From assembly GCF_011751745.2 (NCBI RefSeq), contig NZ_CP061170.1:992001-1056000 (forward strand): a DNA stretch of 64,000 nt. The letters run 5' to 3'. The notes beneath the pieces were generated by a model. That model was not told where the DNA came from. It was given only the letters and a program-made list of their open reading frames with translations, and did not search any database. Source of the stretch: Paramicrobacterium fandaimingii. Lineage in GTDB: Bacteria > Actinomycetota > Actinomycetes > Actinomycetales > Microbacteriaceae. Each line of letters begins with the position of its first letter. Position 1 is the first letter of the stretch. The position numbers were made by a program, and so were the translations under genes. Positions 19,314 to 27,729 of this stretch are shown here, piece after piece.

Positions 19314-21131
19314 CTAGTACTTCCTCTCCATCGGCTCGTAACGGGTGATCACGACGGGTTTCCAATCCAACCTGATGTGGTCGGAGGCATCCGCCGAATG
19401 CGGGTCGCCCGTCAGGTACGCCATCGTGTGCTTCATATAGTTCTCGTCGTCGCGCTTCGGGTAATCGTCACGCATGTGGCCGCCGCGCGATTCTTTGCGG
19501 TTGCGGGCCGAATACACGACGACCTCGGCGAGGTCGAGAAGGAATCCGAGTTCAACGGCCTCGAGCAGATCGGTGTTGAACCGCTTGCCGTGGTCTTGGA
19601 TCGAGATGTTCATGTACCGCGTGCGCAGATCGTGGATCGTGCGCGTCACCTCTTCGAGAGTCTCGTCTGTGCGGAACACCTGAGCGTTCTTGTCCATCTC
19701 ATCTTGCAGCGTCTTGCGCAGGGCGCCGATGCGCTCGGGGCCGTCGCCGGTGCGAATGCGGTCGAGCGTCGCGCGAACTTCCTTTGCCGGGTCGTCGGGC
19801 AACGGAACGAACTCCGCCGTCTTGACGTATTCGACGGCGTTGTTTCCCGCGCGCTTGCCGAAGACGTTGATGTCGAGCAGCGAGTTGGTTCCCAGCCGGT
19901 TCGAGCCGTGCACAGACACACAGGCGCACTCGCCAGCCGCGTACATGCCGGGAACAACAGTGTCGTTGCTCGAGAGCACCTCAGCATTGTTGTTCGTCGG
20001 GATGCCGCCCATTGCATAGTGCGCGGTCGGCATCACGGGAACGGGCTCGGTGACCGGGTCGACGCCGAGGTAGGTGCGAGCGAACTCGGTAATGTCGGGA
20101 AGCTTGGTCTCGAGCACTTCGGCGCCAAGGTGCGTGCAGTCAAGAAGCACGTAGTCCTTGTTGGGCCCGGCCCCGCGGCCCTCCTGCACCTCTTGAACCA
20201 TGCTTCGGGCGACGATGTCGCGCGGTGCAAGGTCTTTGATGGTGGGAGCATAGCGTTCCATGAACCGCTCGCCCGATGCGTTGCGCAGAATGGCGCCCTC
20301 GCCTCGAGCTCCCTCGGTGAGAAGGATGCCGAGTCCGGCAAGGCCCGTCGGGTGAAACTGGAAGAACTCCATGTCTTCGAGGGGGAGCCCCTTGCGCCAC
20401 ACGATGCCGACGCCGTCGCCCGTGAGCGTGTGGGCGTTCGATGTGGTCTTGAAGATCTTGCCGAAGCCACCCGTCGCGAAGATCATCGCCTTCGACTGGA
20501 ACACGTGCAGCTCGCCCGTCGCCAGTTCGTACGCAACGACGCCCGCAGGCTGCTTCTCGCCGTCGACCTCGGTCATGATGATGTCGAGAACGTAGAACTC
20601 GTTGAAGAAGTGGATGCCGAGTCTGACGCAGTTCTGAAACAGCGTCTGCAGAATCATGTGCCCCGTGCGGTCTGCCGCGTAGCAGGCGCGGCGAACCGCC
20701 GACTTGCCGTGGTCGCGGGTGTGTCCGCCGAAGCGTCGCTGGTCGATCTTTCCCTCGGGCGTGCGGTTGAACGGCAGGCCCATGTTCTCAAGGTCGATGA
20801 CGGCGTCGATCGCCTCTTTCGCGAGAATCTCAGCGGCGTCCTGGTCGACGAGGTAGTCGCCGCCCTTCACTGTGTCGAAGGTGTGCCACTCCCAGGTGTC
20901 TTCTTCGACGTTCGCGAGCGCCGCGGCCATTCCGCCCTGTGCGGCTCCCGTGTGCGAACGGGTGGGGTAGAGCTTCGAGATGACCGCCGTCTTCGCGCCG
21001 GGGCCGGCCTCAATGGCGGCACGCATTCCCGCGCCACCGGCTCCAACGATAACGACGTCGAACTGGTGGTAGTGGATGCCGTCGATGATCGTCGAGTCGG
21101 CAGGTGCAGAGTTCGCAGCTGTGTTGGACAT
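19314..21131 (-). CDS. sdhA: Succinate dehydrogenase flavoprotein subunit
   Basis: 605 residues. The FAD dinucleotide motif GAGGAG is at 30-35, the histidine that carries covalent FAD is H60 in [10 protein letters not shown], and catalytic histidine/arginine patches include FQFHPTG and [10 protein letters not shown]. It oxidises succinate to fumarate at the cytosolic face of complex II. It is third in the sdhC-sdhD-sdhA-sdhB operon, 7 nt after sdhD. A 586-codon open frame on the opposite strand is a GC-driven shadow. Confidence 0.97.
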   Translation of the reverse strand: MSNTAANSAPADSTIIDGIHYHQFDVVIVGAGGAGMRAAIEAGPGAKTAVISKLYPTRSHTGAAQGGMAAALANVEEDTWEWHTFDTVKGGDYLVDQDAAEILAKEAIDAVIDLENMGLPFNRTPEGKIDQRRFGGHTRDHGKSAVRRACYAADRTGHMILQTLFQNCVRLGIHFFNEFYVLDIIMTEVDGEKQPAGVVAYELATGELHVFQSKAMIFATGGFGKIFKTTSNAHTLTGDGVGIVWRKGLPLEDMEFFQFHPTGLAGLGILLTEGARGEGAILRNASGERFMERYAPTIKDLAPRDIVARSMVQEVQEGRGAGPNKDYVLLDCTHLGAEVLETKLPDITEFARTYLGVDPVTEPVPVMPTAHYAMGGIPTNNNAEVLSSNDTVVPGMYAAGECACVSVHGSNRLGTNSLLDINVFGKRAGNNAVEYVKTAEFVPLPDDPAKEVRATLDRIRTGDGPERIGALRKTLQDEMDKNAQVFRTDETLEEVTRTIHDLRTRYMNISIQDHGKRFNTDLLEAVELGFLLDLAEVVVYSARNRKESRGGHMRDDYPKRDDENYMKHTMAYLTGDPHSADASDHIRLDWKPVVITRYEPMERKY

Positions 21132-21138
21132 TGCTAGG

Positions 21139-21588
21139 TTAAATCCCCTTACAGATCGAGGGAAGCAGGTCGGCAGGAGCGCCGGCGGGGCACGGGTCGA
21201 ATGTGAAGATTACGAGCGTGCCGAGAACGATCAGCACGACAACGGCGATGAGAATCGCGATCTTCAGTGTGCCGCGCAATCCGCGGCTGCGGGCGTAGTC
21301 GTTGACGAGCGTTCGCATGCCGTTGCCGCCGTGAATGAGCGCGAGCCACAGCATGAGGCCGTCCCAGACCTGCCAGAACGGATCGGACCACTTTCCGCCG
21401 ACGAAGGCGAAGTCGATTGCGTGGACGCCGTCGCCGACCATGAGGTTGACGAACAGGTGGCCGAAGATCAGCACGACGAGAAGCACGCCGGAGGCGCGCA
21501 TGTAGATCCAGCCCCACTTCTCCCAGTTCGTGCCCTTTGAGCGGTTCGGATACGCCGGCGTGCGGGGAGCATCAATGGTTTGCGACAT
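21139..21588 (-). CDS. sdhD: Succinate dehydrogenase membrane anchor subunit
   Basis: 149 residues with three membrane helices (about 28-50, 68-88 and 103-125). The helix-1 histidine in FGHLFVNLM and the helix-2 histidine in [10 protein letters not shown] are candidate haem/quinone-site residues. The ATG at 21588 has AAAGGGG 6 nt upstream; the larger open frame extending to 22080 crosses sdhC in another register and is not real. Confidence 0.93.
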   Translation of the reverse strand: MSQTIDAPRTPAYPNRSKGTNWEKWGWIYMRASGVLLVVLIFGHLFVNLMVGDGVHAIDFAFVGGKWSDPFWQVWDGLMLWLALIHGGNGMRTLVNDYARSRGLRGTLKIAILIAVVVLIVLGTLVIFTFDPCPAGAPADLLPSICKGI

Positions 21589-21602
21589 GTCGTTCCCCTT
21601 TC

Positions 21603-22022
21603 TCAGTGTCCGAAGACGTTCATCAGGTGCCTCGGCACGAAAGCGAGCATGGTGATGACCCACACGACGACGACGATGTAGAACATCGCGCGCTGGTAGG
21701 TCGGCCCCTTCTTCCACAGGTCGATCAGAATGATGCGGATGCCGTTGAAGGCGTGGTACACGATGGCACCGACGAGAGCGACCTCGCCCAGCCCCATGAT
21801 CGGCGTCTGATATGTGCCGATGACGGCGTTGTATGCCTCGGGCGAGACACGCACGAGGGCGGTGTCGAGAATGTGCACGAGGAGGAAGAAGAAGATGGCA
21901 ACACCGGTGATCCGGTGCAGAACCCACGACCACATGCCCTCGCGGCCACGGTACAAAGTTCCTGCCGGACGCTTCGACGTAGTCGCTGACACTGGCGGAG
22001 TCCCTGCAGTCTTCGCTGACAC
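21603..22022 (-). CDS. sdhC: Succinate dehydrogenase cytochrome b556 subunit
   Basis: 139 residues with three helices. HRITGVAIFFFLLVHILD and YHAFNGIRIILID are the SdhC signatures, with histidines placed for haem b coordination. The GTG at 22022 is preferred because AGGGAGGG lies 7 nt upstream; an ATG nine codons earlier lacks any ribosome-binding site. First gene of the operon and divergent from manC, with 167 bp between. Confidence 0.92.
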   Translation of the reverse strand: MSAKTAGTPPVSATTSKRPAGTLYRGREGMWSWVLHRITGVAIFFFLLVHILDTALVRVSPEAYNAVIGTYQTPIMGLGEVALVGAIVYHAFNGIRIILIDLWKKGPTYQRAMFYIVVVVWVITMLAFVPRHLMNVFGH

Positions 22023-22189
22023 GGAACGACCCTCCCTGATGGTTCGCATTGTGCGTCGGCCGGACGGCCGGCGAGCGCATGGCGCTGGTGTCCAGTCTAT
22101 GCCGCTCTGAGCAGACTCTGCCCCTAAGGGGACCCTAAATCTCTCGATATCGAGATAGTTGTTCGACGCGGTGCAAGTAACGTGGAGTC

Positions 22190-23305
22190 ATGACGAACCC
22201 CTCACGACGCTTCTACAGCGTGATTCCCGCCGGTGGCATCGGGTCGAGGCTGTGGCCGCTCTCGCGCGCGGACGCCCCAAAATTTCTGCACGACCTCACG
22301 GGCTCAGGCGTGACTCTGCTGCGCGCCACCTGGGATCGTCTTGCGCCCGTTGCCGGTGACGATCGAATCATGGTGGTGACGGGCCGTGCCCACCGTGCCG
22401 CCGTCGAAGCACAGCTTCCCGAGATCAGCGATGCGAACATCGTGCTCGAAGCCGACCCGCGGGACTCTTCAGTCGCGATCTGCCTCGCGGCTGCGATTCT
22501 TGAGCGGCGCGAGCCCGACGTGATCGTCGGCTCGTTTGCGGCCGATCACGTCATTCGCGGTGACAGGCTTTTCCGTTCTGCGGTGCAGCAGGCCGTGCTC
22601 GCGGCCGAGGCTGGGTACATCACAACAATTGGCATCCGTCCCACCGAGCCGGCCATTGGCTTCGGGTACATCAAAGCGGGTGCGCCGCTCGCCATCGACG
22701 AGACCGAAGGCGTGCTGACGGTCGACTCGTTCGTCGAGAAGCCCGACCTCGAGCGAGCGAAGAGCTATGTCGATGATGGCGGCTACCTCTGGAACGCGGG
22801 AATGTTCATCTCGCGTGCCGACGTTCTGCTTGAAGAGCTGGCGAGCAATGAACCAGAGTTGCACGCAACCATCGTCGAGCTTGCAGCGGCCTGGGATGAC
22901 CCGGCGACCCGTGGCCCGGCTGTTGATCGTCTCTGGCCGACGTTGAAGAAGATCGCGATCGACTACTCGGTTGCCGAGCCGTCGGCAGCGAAGGGCCGCA
23001 TGGCTGTCGTTCCCGGCCACTTCGGGTGGGACGACGTGGGCGACTTCGCCTCTCTCGCCAAACTGAACTCCAACGGCCGAACCGGTGACCTTGCGATTCT
23101 CGGCGAGAACGCCCGTGTTCTCGCCGATGCGTCGAGCGGCATCGTCGTGGCGAACAGCGATCGCATTGTGAGCCTCATCGGTGTGAAAGACATCGTCGTC
23201 GTCGACACGCCTGACGCCCTGCTCGTGACGACGAGCGAGAACGCCCAGCGGGTGAAGGGCGTCGTCGACGCCCTGAAGATCTCGGGTCGAGACGACGTGC
23301 TCTGA
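22190..23305 (+). CDS. manC: Mannose-1-phosphate guanylyltransferase
   Basis: 371 residues. The nucleotidyltransferase signature GGIGSRLWPLSR is at 15-26, followed by FAADHVI, the metal-binding aspartate region, and FVEKPDLERAKSY and LWNAGMFI. It makes GDP-mannose from mannose 1-phosphate and GTP for glycans and glycolipids. TAACGT 6 nt before the ATG suggests a leaderless transcript. It is not in an evident sugar operon here; the phosphohexomutase at 43.4-45.1 kb could supply the substrate, but that is conjecture. Confidence 0.93.
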   Translation: MTNPSRRFYSVIPAGGIGSRLWPLSRADAPKFLHDLTGSGVTLLRATWDRLAPVAGDDRIMVVTGRAHRAAVEAQLPEISDANIVLEADPRDSSVAICLAAAILERREPDVIVGSFAADHVIRGDRLFRSAVQQAVLAAEAGYITTIGIRPTEPAIGFGYIKAGAPLAIDETEGVLTVDSFVEKPDLERAKSYVDDGGYLWNAGMFISRADVLLEELASNEPELHATIVELAAAWDDPATRGPAVDRLWPTLKKIAIDYSVAEPSAAKGRMAVVPGHFGWDDVGDFASLAKLNSNGRTGDLAILGENARVLADASSGIVVANSDRIVSLIGVKDIVVVDTPDALLVTTSENAQRVKGVVDALKISGRDDVL

Positions 23306-23319
23306 GCGACTGTTGCCGC

Positions 23320-23739
23320 TTAGAGGGGATTGCGAATGCGCTCGTCCATCGCATCGACGAGTCGCTGTGCTGCTGTTAACAACTCCCGAGCTCGTGCATC
23401 AGTAAGAAAGAGCGCGCTGTACTGTGAATCGTTCTTGCTGTCGATGAGTCGCCTCAGATGATTGGCATGCTTCTCACCTGCGGAGCTTGCGCGCTTGAGA
23501 ATCTTGAGAGCATCAGCATGGTTATCCCCGCCCGAACGGATACCAAGCACGAAGCCTGAGATCGAGTCTGATGCGGCAATTCCTGCAAGAACGGCTAATG
23601 AACCGATGAGGTTGGATGTGTGTTCGATCTCGGTATCGGCGTCGAGTGTGTCGATAAGCATTGCTGCGTCGAGAAATGCGTGAGCGTGGTCGCGGCGGGT
23701 TCTTACATCTGTGGCGCTCATCGGTACTTCGCGCATCAT
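23320..23739 (-). CDS. HEPN-domain protein, probable toxin of a HEPN-MNT pair
   Basis: 139 residues, all-helical, with an R-x5-H motif (R68 to H74, in GIRSGGDNH) that fits the RX4-6H ribonuclease signature of HEPN proteins. Several HEPN toxins cleave RNA and are controlled by an adjacent nucleotidyltransferase; whether this one is active is unknown. Its ATG overlaps the stop of the nucleotidyltransferase gene by 4 nt, so both are made from one message with the putative antitoxin first. A second in-frame ATG lies at codon 2 and another at codon 7. Confidence 0.7.
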   Translation of the reverse strand: MMREVPMSATDVRTRRDHAHAFLDAAMLIDTLDADTEIEHTSNLIGSLAVLAGIAASDSISGFVLGIRSGGDNHADALKILKRASSAGEKHANHLRRLIDSKNDSQYSALFLTDARARELLTAAQRLVDAMDERIRNPL

Positions 23740-24359
23740 GCTGATTGCCTTCCCATGAGTTGCGTAAGCGATGGGCCAGGCGTGACTTTCCGCCCTTCCC
23801 GGCGCCAGGAGTCCACGAGGGGGTCGTGAAGCTGGACCATATTCTTCAGCTCAGTGAACGTAACGGCTATCGCCTGAGCGCGATTGCCGGAGAGCAATTC
23901 GATGGAATCGCTCAACGCGGAGACCAGGTCGTATCGGGCATCGGCAGCGGTATTGTCGGGAACCACCACAAGAACATCGACGTCGCTTTCTGCGTTGGCT
24001 GTGCCGCGCGCAACGGATCCGAAGAGCACGCCAACAGAGTCAGGTGGTGCTAACTCGGTGATGGTCTGGCCGACCCTTTGCTCAAAAGTTATGCTCGCTG
24101 ACAGCAACTGGCCGAGTGGTTCCCACAAGAGATGATCGCGATTGAGTGTGTAGAGCTTTGAGCGGGCGATTGGAGTCGCGCTAACCAACCCGACTACCTC
24201 GAGCTGGTCAAGAATGCGCTGCGTTGTTGAAAGCGACGACGCGCCGGAAAGCGAATGGATGCGTCGCCCAGACGTCGCTTCGGTGAGAATTGACAATCGA
24301 CGAAGCACTCGGCTCATGTTCGGGCTGATTACTGACGATGCCGGGTCTGAGAAGTCCAC
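23736..24359 (-). CDS. Winged-helix / minimal nucleotidyltransferase (MNT), probable antitoxin
   Basis: 207 residues in two parts. Residues 15-75 look like a winged helix-turn-helix (SLSTTQRILDQLEVVGLVS, then TPIARSKLYTLN). Residues 105-180 are a DNA polymerase beta-like minimal nucleotidyltransferase with GSVARG at 114-119 and the metal aspartates SDVDV at 125-129. In HEPN-MNT modules the nucleotidyltransferase neutralises the HEPN toxin, in some cases by AMPylating it. The GTG start has GGAGG at 7 nt. The fused DNA-binding domain suggests autoregulation from the upstream inverted repeat. Confidence 0.75.
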   Translation of the reverse strand: MDFSDPASSVISPNMSRVLRRLSILTEATSGRRIHSLSGASSLSTTQRILDQLEVVGLVSATPIARSKLYTLNRDHLLWEPLGQLLSASITFEQRVGQTITELAPPDSVGVLFGSVARGTANAESDVDVLVVVPDNTAADARYDLVSALSDSIELLSGNRAQAIAVTFTELKNMVQLHDPLVDSWRREGRKVTPGPSLTQLMGRQSA

Positions 24360-24382
24360 GCAACGACCTCCTATGGTTCAGA

Positions 24383-24413
24383 TATGCATCATGTGACTCA
24401 ATTATGAATCATA
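24383..24413. promoter_or_regulatory. AT-rich inverted repeat before the MNT-HEPN pair
   Basis: TATGCATCAT (24383-24392) and ATGAATCATA (24404-24413) form an inverted repeat matching at 8 of 10 positions around an 11-nt spacer. It lies 24 bp upstream of the GTG start in an AT-rich patch, placed as an operator/promoter for autoregulation by the winged-helix domain (inference). Confidence 0.4.
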
Positions 24414-24499
24414 CTCGAGCTGTTGGCCATCGACAACCATGTGGTCTCCGGGCGTACTCGAAGCAACTCGACTCCGTGTTTCTGAGGCGCGCTGCGCGG

Positions 24500-24679
24500 T
24501 TTACATCGCTGCACCCATCGTCTAAGCTCGACCATCGTGAAGAACTAGCGCACTCCTGTCCAGTCCGTGCCCGTGGCATTGCCCGGCGGACATCGATGAC
24601 GGGCGCGCAGGATTCACTCCGTTAAAGCGAGACAGCCCTGTCTTCGTGCGCGCGCCTGGCCGACCCGCAAGGGGACCAG
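24500..24679 (+). promoter_or_regulatory. Promoter and probable regulatory leader of the ABC-F gene
   Basis: TTTACA (24500-24505) and TAAGCT (24523-24528) are spaced by 17 bp, giving a leader of about 145 nt. Inside is a 9-codon open frame (24596-24625, MTGAQDSLR). After it come the hairpin AGACAG-CC-CTGTCT (24630-24643) and a 7-bp pairing between GGCGCGC (24602-24608, inside the uORF) and GCGCGCC (24650-24656), near the AAGGGGA ribosome-binding site (24669-24675). The layout resembles ribosome-stalling leaders of antibiotic-resistance ABC-F genes; function is inferred. Confidence 0.45.
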
Positions 24680-26335
24680 ATGCACAACCAGACACTCAAG
24701 CAACACACGGCTGCTCGCCTCGACCACATCCGCATCGACGGCATCTCGCAGTCGTTCGGCGACCGTCGCGTTCTGACGGACATTGGCTTCAGCGTTCCCA
24801 GGGGAGCGCGCATCGGCCTGATCGGCGAAAACGGCGCGGGCAAGTCGACGCTGCTGCGCATCATCGCGGGCGTTGATGAACCCGATTCCGGCACCGTAGC
24901 GCGCCCCGCCCGCACGGGGCTTCTTTGGCAAGAGGTGCCGCGCGACTCCGACGACACTGTCGACGACCTCATCGAGCGTGCGCTCACCGAGTTTCGGGCG
25001 GCCGAGAGAGAGTTGATGGATGCCGCCGAGCAGCTCGACGGCTCCGACAGCGCATCGGAGCACTACGCCGCTGCCCTCGAGAACGCCGAACGACGTGACG
25101 TGTGGGGCGTGGATGCTCGAAGGGACCGCGTACTTGCGGGGCTGGGACTCGACAGCATCCCGCGCCAGCGACGGCTTGATGCCGTGAGTGGGGGCCAGCG
25201 CAGCCGCTTCGCGCTCGCCGCTCTGCTGCTTGAGCGCCCCGATGCCCTCCTGCTCGACGAGCCGACGAACCACCTTGACGACTTGGCAGTGTCGTTTCTG
25301 CGCGACGAGCTCACCGGGTGGAATGGCCCCGTGCTGTTCGCGAGCCATGACCGCGCGTTTCTCGATGACGTGGCGACAGGGCTCATCGATCTCGACGCAG
25401 GCCGGGCGGCGCTGGGGGAGTCCAGCGGCGTCACCGTCTTCGGCGGCAGCTTCACCGAGTACCTCGAGGCGAAGCAACGGGACCGCGATCGATGGGAGGC
25501 GCAGTTCGCCGCTGAGCAAGACGAACTGAAGCAGTTGAAGTACACCGTGGATGTTGGGGCGCGCCAGGTGAGTCACGGCAGGGGCCCGACAGACAACGAC
25601 AAATTCATCACCAAGTTCAAGCAGGCACGCACGGACGGCGCCATCAGCCGACGCGTCAAGAATGCGCGCGGACGGCTCGACGAGCTTCAAGAGAATCAGG
25701 TGCGCAAACCGCCAAAGCTTCTGTCGTTCGGCGGAATCCCGACCGGGTCCCACGCGCTGGGCGAGGGCTCTGCGCTTCTCGCGCTGCGCGGGGTTGGCAT
25801 TGCCGGGCGGCTGGACGCCGAGCGCGTCACGATCGAGCCGCAGACGCAGCTGCTCGTGACGGGGCCGAACGGAGCGGGCAAGTCGACACTGCTACACGTG
25901 ATGGCCGGAGATCTGCGCCCCGACAGGGGAGACGTCGCTCGAAGGCGAGGCCTGCGTGTGCGGCTGCTGGAGCAAGACGTGCGCTTTGCGAAACCGGAGA
26001 CGTCTGCCCGTCAGCTGTACGAGAAGGCACTCGGCGAGAAGCGCGCAGCCCAGGTTCCGCTCACGTCGCTCGGGCTCGTCGCGCCGCGCGATGCGGATCG
26101 TCCCGTCGGTGCGCTGTCTGTGGGGCAGCAGCGACGTGTGGCGCTCGCGCTCATCATCGCGAGACCGCCCCATCTCTTTCTTCTCGACGAGCCGACGAAC
26201 CACCTCTCGCTCTCGCTCGCCACCGAGCTGGAGCACGCGTTGGGCAGCTACCCTGGCGCCGTCGTGATCGCCAGCCACGATCGCTGGCTGCGGCGACGCT
26301 GGCGCGACGAAGAGCTCGCACTGACGGCAGAATAG
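24680..26335 (+). CDS. ABC-F family ATPase (possible ribosome-protection protein)
   Basis: 551 residues with two ABC ATPase cassettes and no membrane segment, the ABC-F layout. Cassette 1: Walker A GENGAGKST at 49-57, signature SGGQRSRF, Walker B LLLDEPTNHLDD. An inter-domain linker of about 80 charged residues follows near 270-345. Cassette 2: GPNGAGKST, variant signature LSVGQQRR, Walker B FLLDEPTNHLS. ABC-F proteins bind the ribosomal E site; some dislodge antibiotics from the peptidyl-transferase centre. Partnership with a drug-type MFS exporter 4 nt downstream and the leader favour a resistance role, but a housekeeping translation factor is not excluded. Confidence 0.85.
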   Translation: MHNQTLKQHTAARLDHIRIDGISQSFGDRRVLTDIGFSVPRGARIGLIGENGAGKSTLLRIIAGVDEPDSGTVARPARTGLLWQEVPRDSDDTVDDLIERALTEFRAAERELMDAAEQLDGSDSASEHYAAALENAERRDVWGVDARRDRVLAGLGLDSIPRQRRLDAVSGGQRSRFALAALLLERPDALLLDEPTNHLDDLAVSFLRDELTGWNGPVLFASHDRAFLDDVATGLIDLDAGRAALGESSGVTVFGGSFTEYLEAKQRDRDRWEAQFAAEQDELKQLKYTVDVGARQVSHGRGPTDNDKFITKFKQARTDGAISRRVKNARGRLDELQENQVRKPPKLLSFGGIPTGSHALGEGSALLALRGVGIAGRLDAERVTIEPQTQLLVTGPNGAGKSTLLHVMAGDLRPDRGDVARRRGLRVRLLEQDVRFAKPETSARQLYEKALGEKRAAQVPLTSLGLVAPRDADRPVGALSVGQQRRVALALIIARPPHLFLLDEPTNHLSLSLATELEHALGSYPGAVVIASHDRWLRRRWRDEELALTAE

Positions 26336-26339
26336 GAGG

Positions 26340-27728
26340 ATGCCGCGCTCGCAGACCCTCAATCGTCCGCTGGCGCTGCTTGTCGCCGCCACGTTCTTCA
26401 TGGAGAACCTCGACGGCACCATCATTCAGACGGCAGCGCCCCTCATGGCCGTCGACCTCGGTGTGCGCGCCGTCGACATCAACCTGGCGATGACGGCGTA
26501 CCTTCTCACCCTCGCTGTCGGTGTGCCGGCGAGCGGCTGGCTCGCCGATCGCTTCGGAACCAAGCGCGTCTTCTGCAGTGCGATCGTCGTCTTCACCGTT
26601 GCCTCACTGCTGTGCGCGCTCAGTCCGAGCCTTCCGCTGCTCGTCGCCGCCCGCGTTCTGCAGGGGCTCGGCGGTGCCATGATGGTGCCCGTCGGGCGCC
26701 TCGCCGTTCTGCGCGCCGTCGACAAACGCGACCTGCTCGACGCCATCGCCTATCTCACGTGGCCCGCGCTTCTCGCACCGGTGATCGCGCCGGCGCTCGG
26801 CGGAATCATCGCCGACACGATCGGCTGGCACTGGATCTTTCTCATCAACATTCCGATCGGCATCGTCGCGATGATCTTAGGCGTCAGGCTCGTGCCGTCC
26901 GGGCAGATCGCGCAGCGGCATCCGTTTGATCTCATCGGCTTCGCCCTTCTCGGCGTCGCGCTCGCAGCCCTCGTTCTCGGCATGGAAGAGTTCGGAACGA
27001 ACCTCGGTGCCGCTCTGTTGATGGTCGCGCTCGCCGTTTTGGCGGGGGCGCTCGGCGTCTGGCGGATGCTGCGGGCTGCTCACCCGCTTCTGCGCTTCAG
27101 CGCGCTGCGCATCCCTACATTCCGCGTGGGGAATGTAGGCGGCGGGGTATACCGCATGCTGATCAGCGCCGCGCCGTTCGTCTTCACGCTGATGTTTCAA
27201 GAGGGGTTCGGTTGGAGCGCGTCGCTCGCCGGCATCCTTGTGGTGGCCGTCTTCGCCGGAAACATCGTGATCAAACCGGCGACGAGCCCGCTGATTCGGC
27301 GCTTCGGGTTTCGCGCGGTGATCGTCGGCAGCAATCTTGCCGGCGCCGCCGTGTACGTGTGGTGCGCGTTTCTCACCCAACAGACGCCGCTCGCGGTGAT
27401 CGCCGTTGCCCTCTTTCTGAGCGGCGTCTTTCGCTCCATCGGGTTCAGTGGGTATAACTCTGTGCAGTTTGCCGACGTCGACCCCGAGCAGACGAACGAG
27501 GCGAATACTCTCGCGTCGACGATGCAGCAGACGGCGGCGGGGCTCGGCATCGCCGTCGCCGCGCTCATCGTTCGTCTCACGACGAGCGTCGCCGACCTCG
27601 TGGACCCCTCAGATCCAGGGCTCGGCTACCGCTGGGCGTTCTTCGTCGTCGCCGCGATGCTGCTGTTTCCCGCGATCGAGGCGGCACGGCTGCCCGCGCA
27701 GGCCGGGGCGGGCGTCGTCAGACGGTGA
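26340..27728 (+). CDS. MFS exporter, DHA2 (EmrB/QacA-like) family
   Basis: 462 residues, about 14 membrane helices. It has the family start FFMENLDGTIIQTAAPLMA, loop motif GWLADRFGTKRV and motif C-like LTWPALLAPVIAPALGG in helix 5, which marks drug:H+ antiporters. The ATG follows the ABC-F stop by 4 nt with AGGAGG bridging the two genes, so they are co-translated. Proton-driven efflux of a toxic compound is the likely job; the substrate is unknown. It ends 1 nt from the convergent MHS transporter. Confidence 0.88.
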   Translation: MPRSQTLNRPLALLVAATFFMENLDGTIIQTAAPLMAVDLGVRAVDINLAMTAYLLTLAVGVPASGWLADRFGTKRVFCSAIVVFTVASLLCALSPSLPLLVAARVLQGLGGAMMVPVGRLAVLRAVDKRDLLDAIAYLTWPALLAPVIAPALGGIIADTIGWHWIFLINIPIGIVAMILGVRLVPSGQIAQRHPFDLIGFALLGVALAALVLGMEEFGTNLGAALLMVALAVLAGALGVWRMLRAAHPLLRFSALRIPTFRVGNVGGGVYRMLISAAPFVFTLMFQEGFGWSASLAGILVVAVFAGNIVIKPATSPLIRRFGFRAVIVGSNLAGAAVYVWCAFLTQQTPLAVIAVALFLSGVFRSIGFSGYNSVQFADVDPEQTNEANTLASTMQQTAAGLGIAVAALIVRLTTSVADLVDPSDPGLGYRWAFFVVAAMLLFPAIEAARLPAQAGAGVVRR

Positions 27729-27729
27729 G

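Noticed and set aside
19377..21137. 586-codon open frame on the plus strand opposite sdhA
   Set aside because: It mirrors the third-position GC bias of sdhA; the translation is rich in Arg/Val/His/Asp without any domain, and sdhA is unmistakable.
24614..25753. 379-codon open frame opposite the ABC-F gene
   Set aside because: Shadow of a GC-rich gene; the ABC-F Walker and signature motifs are on the other strand.
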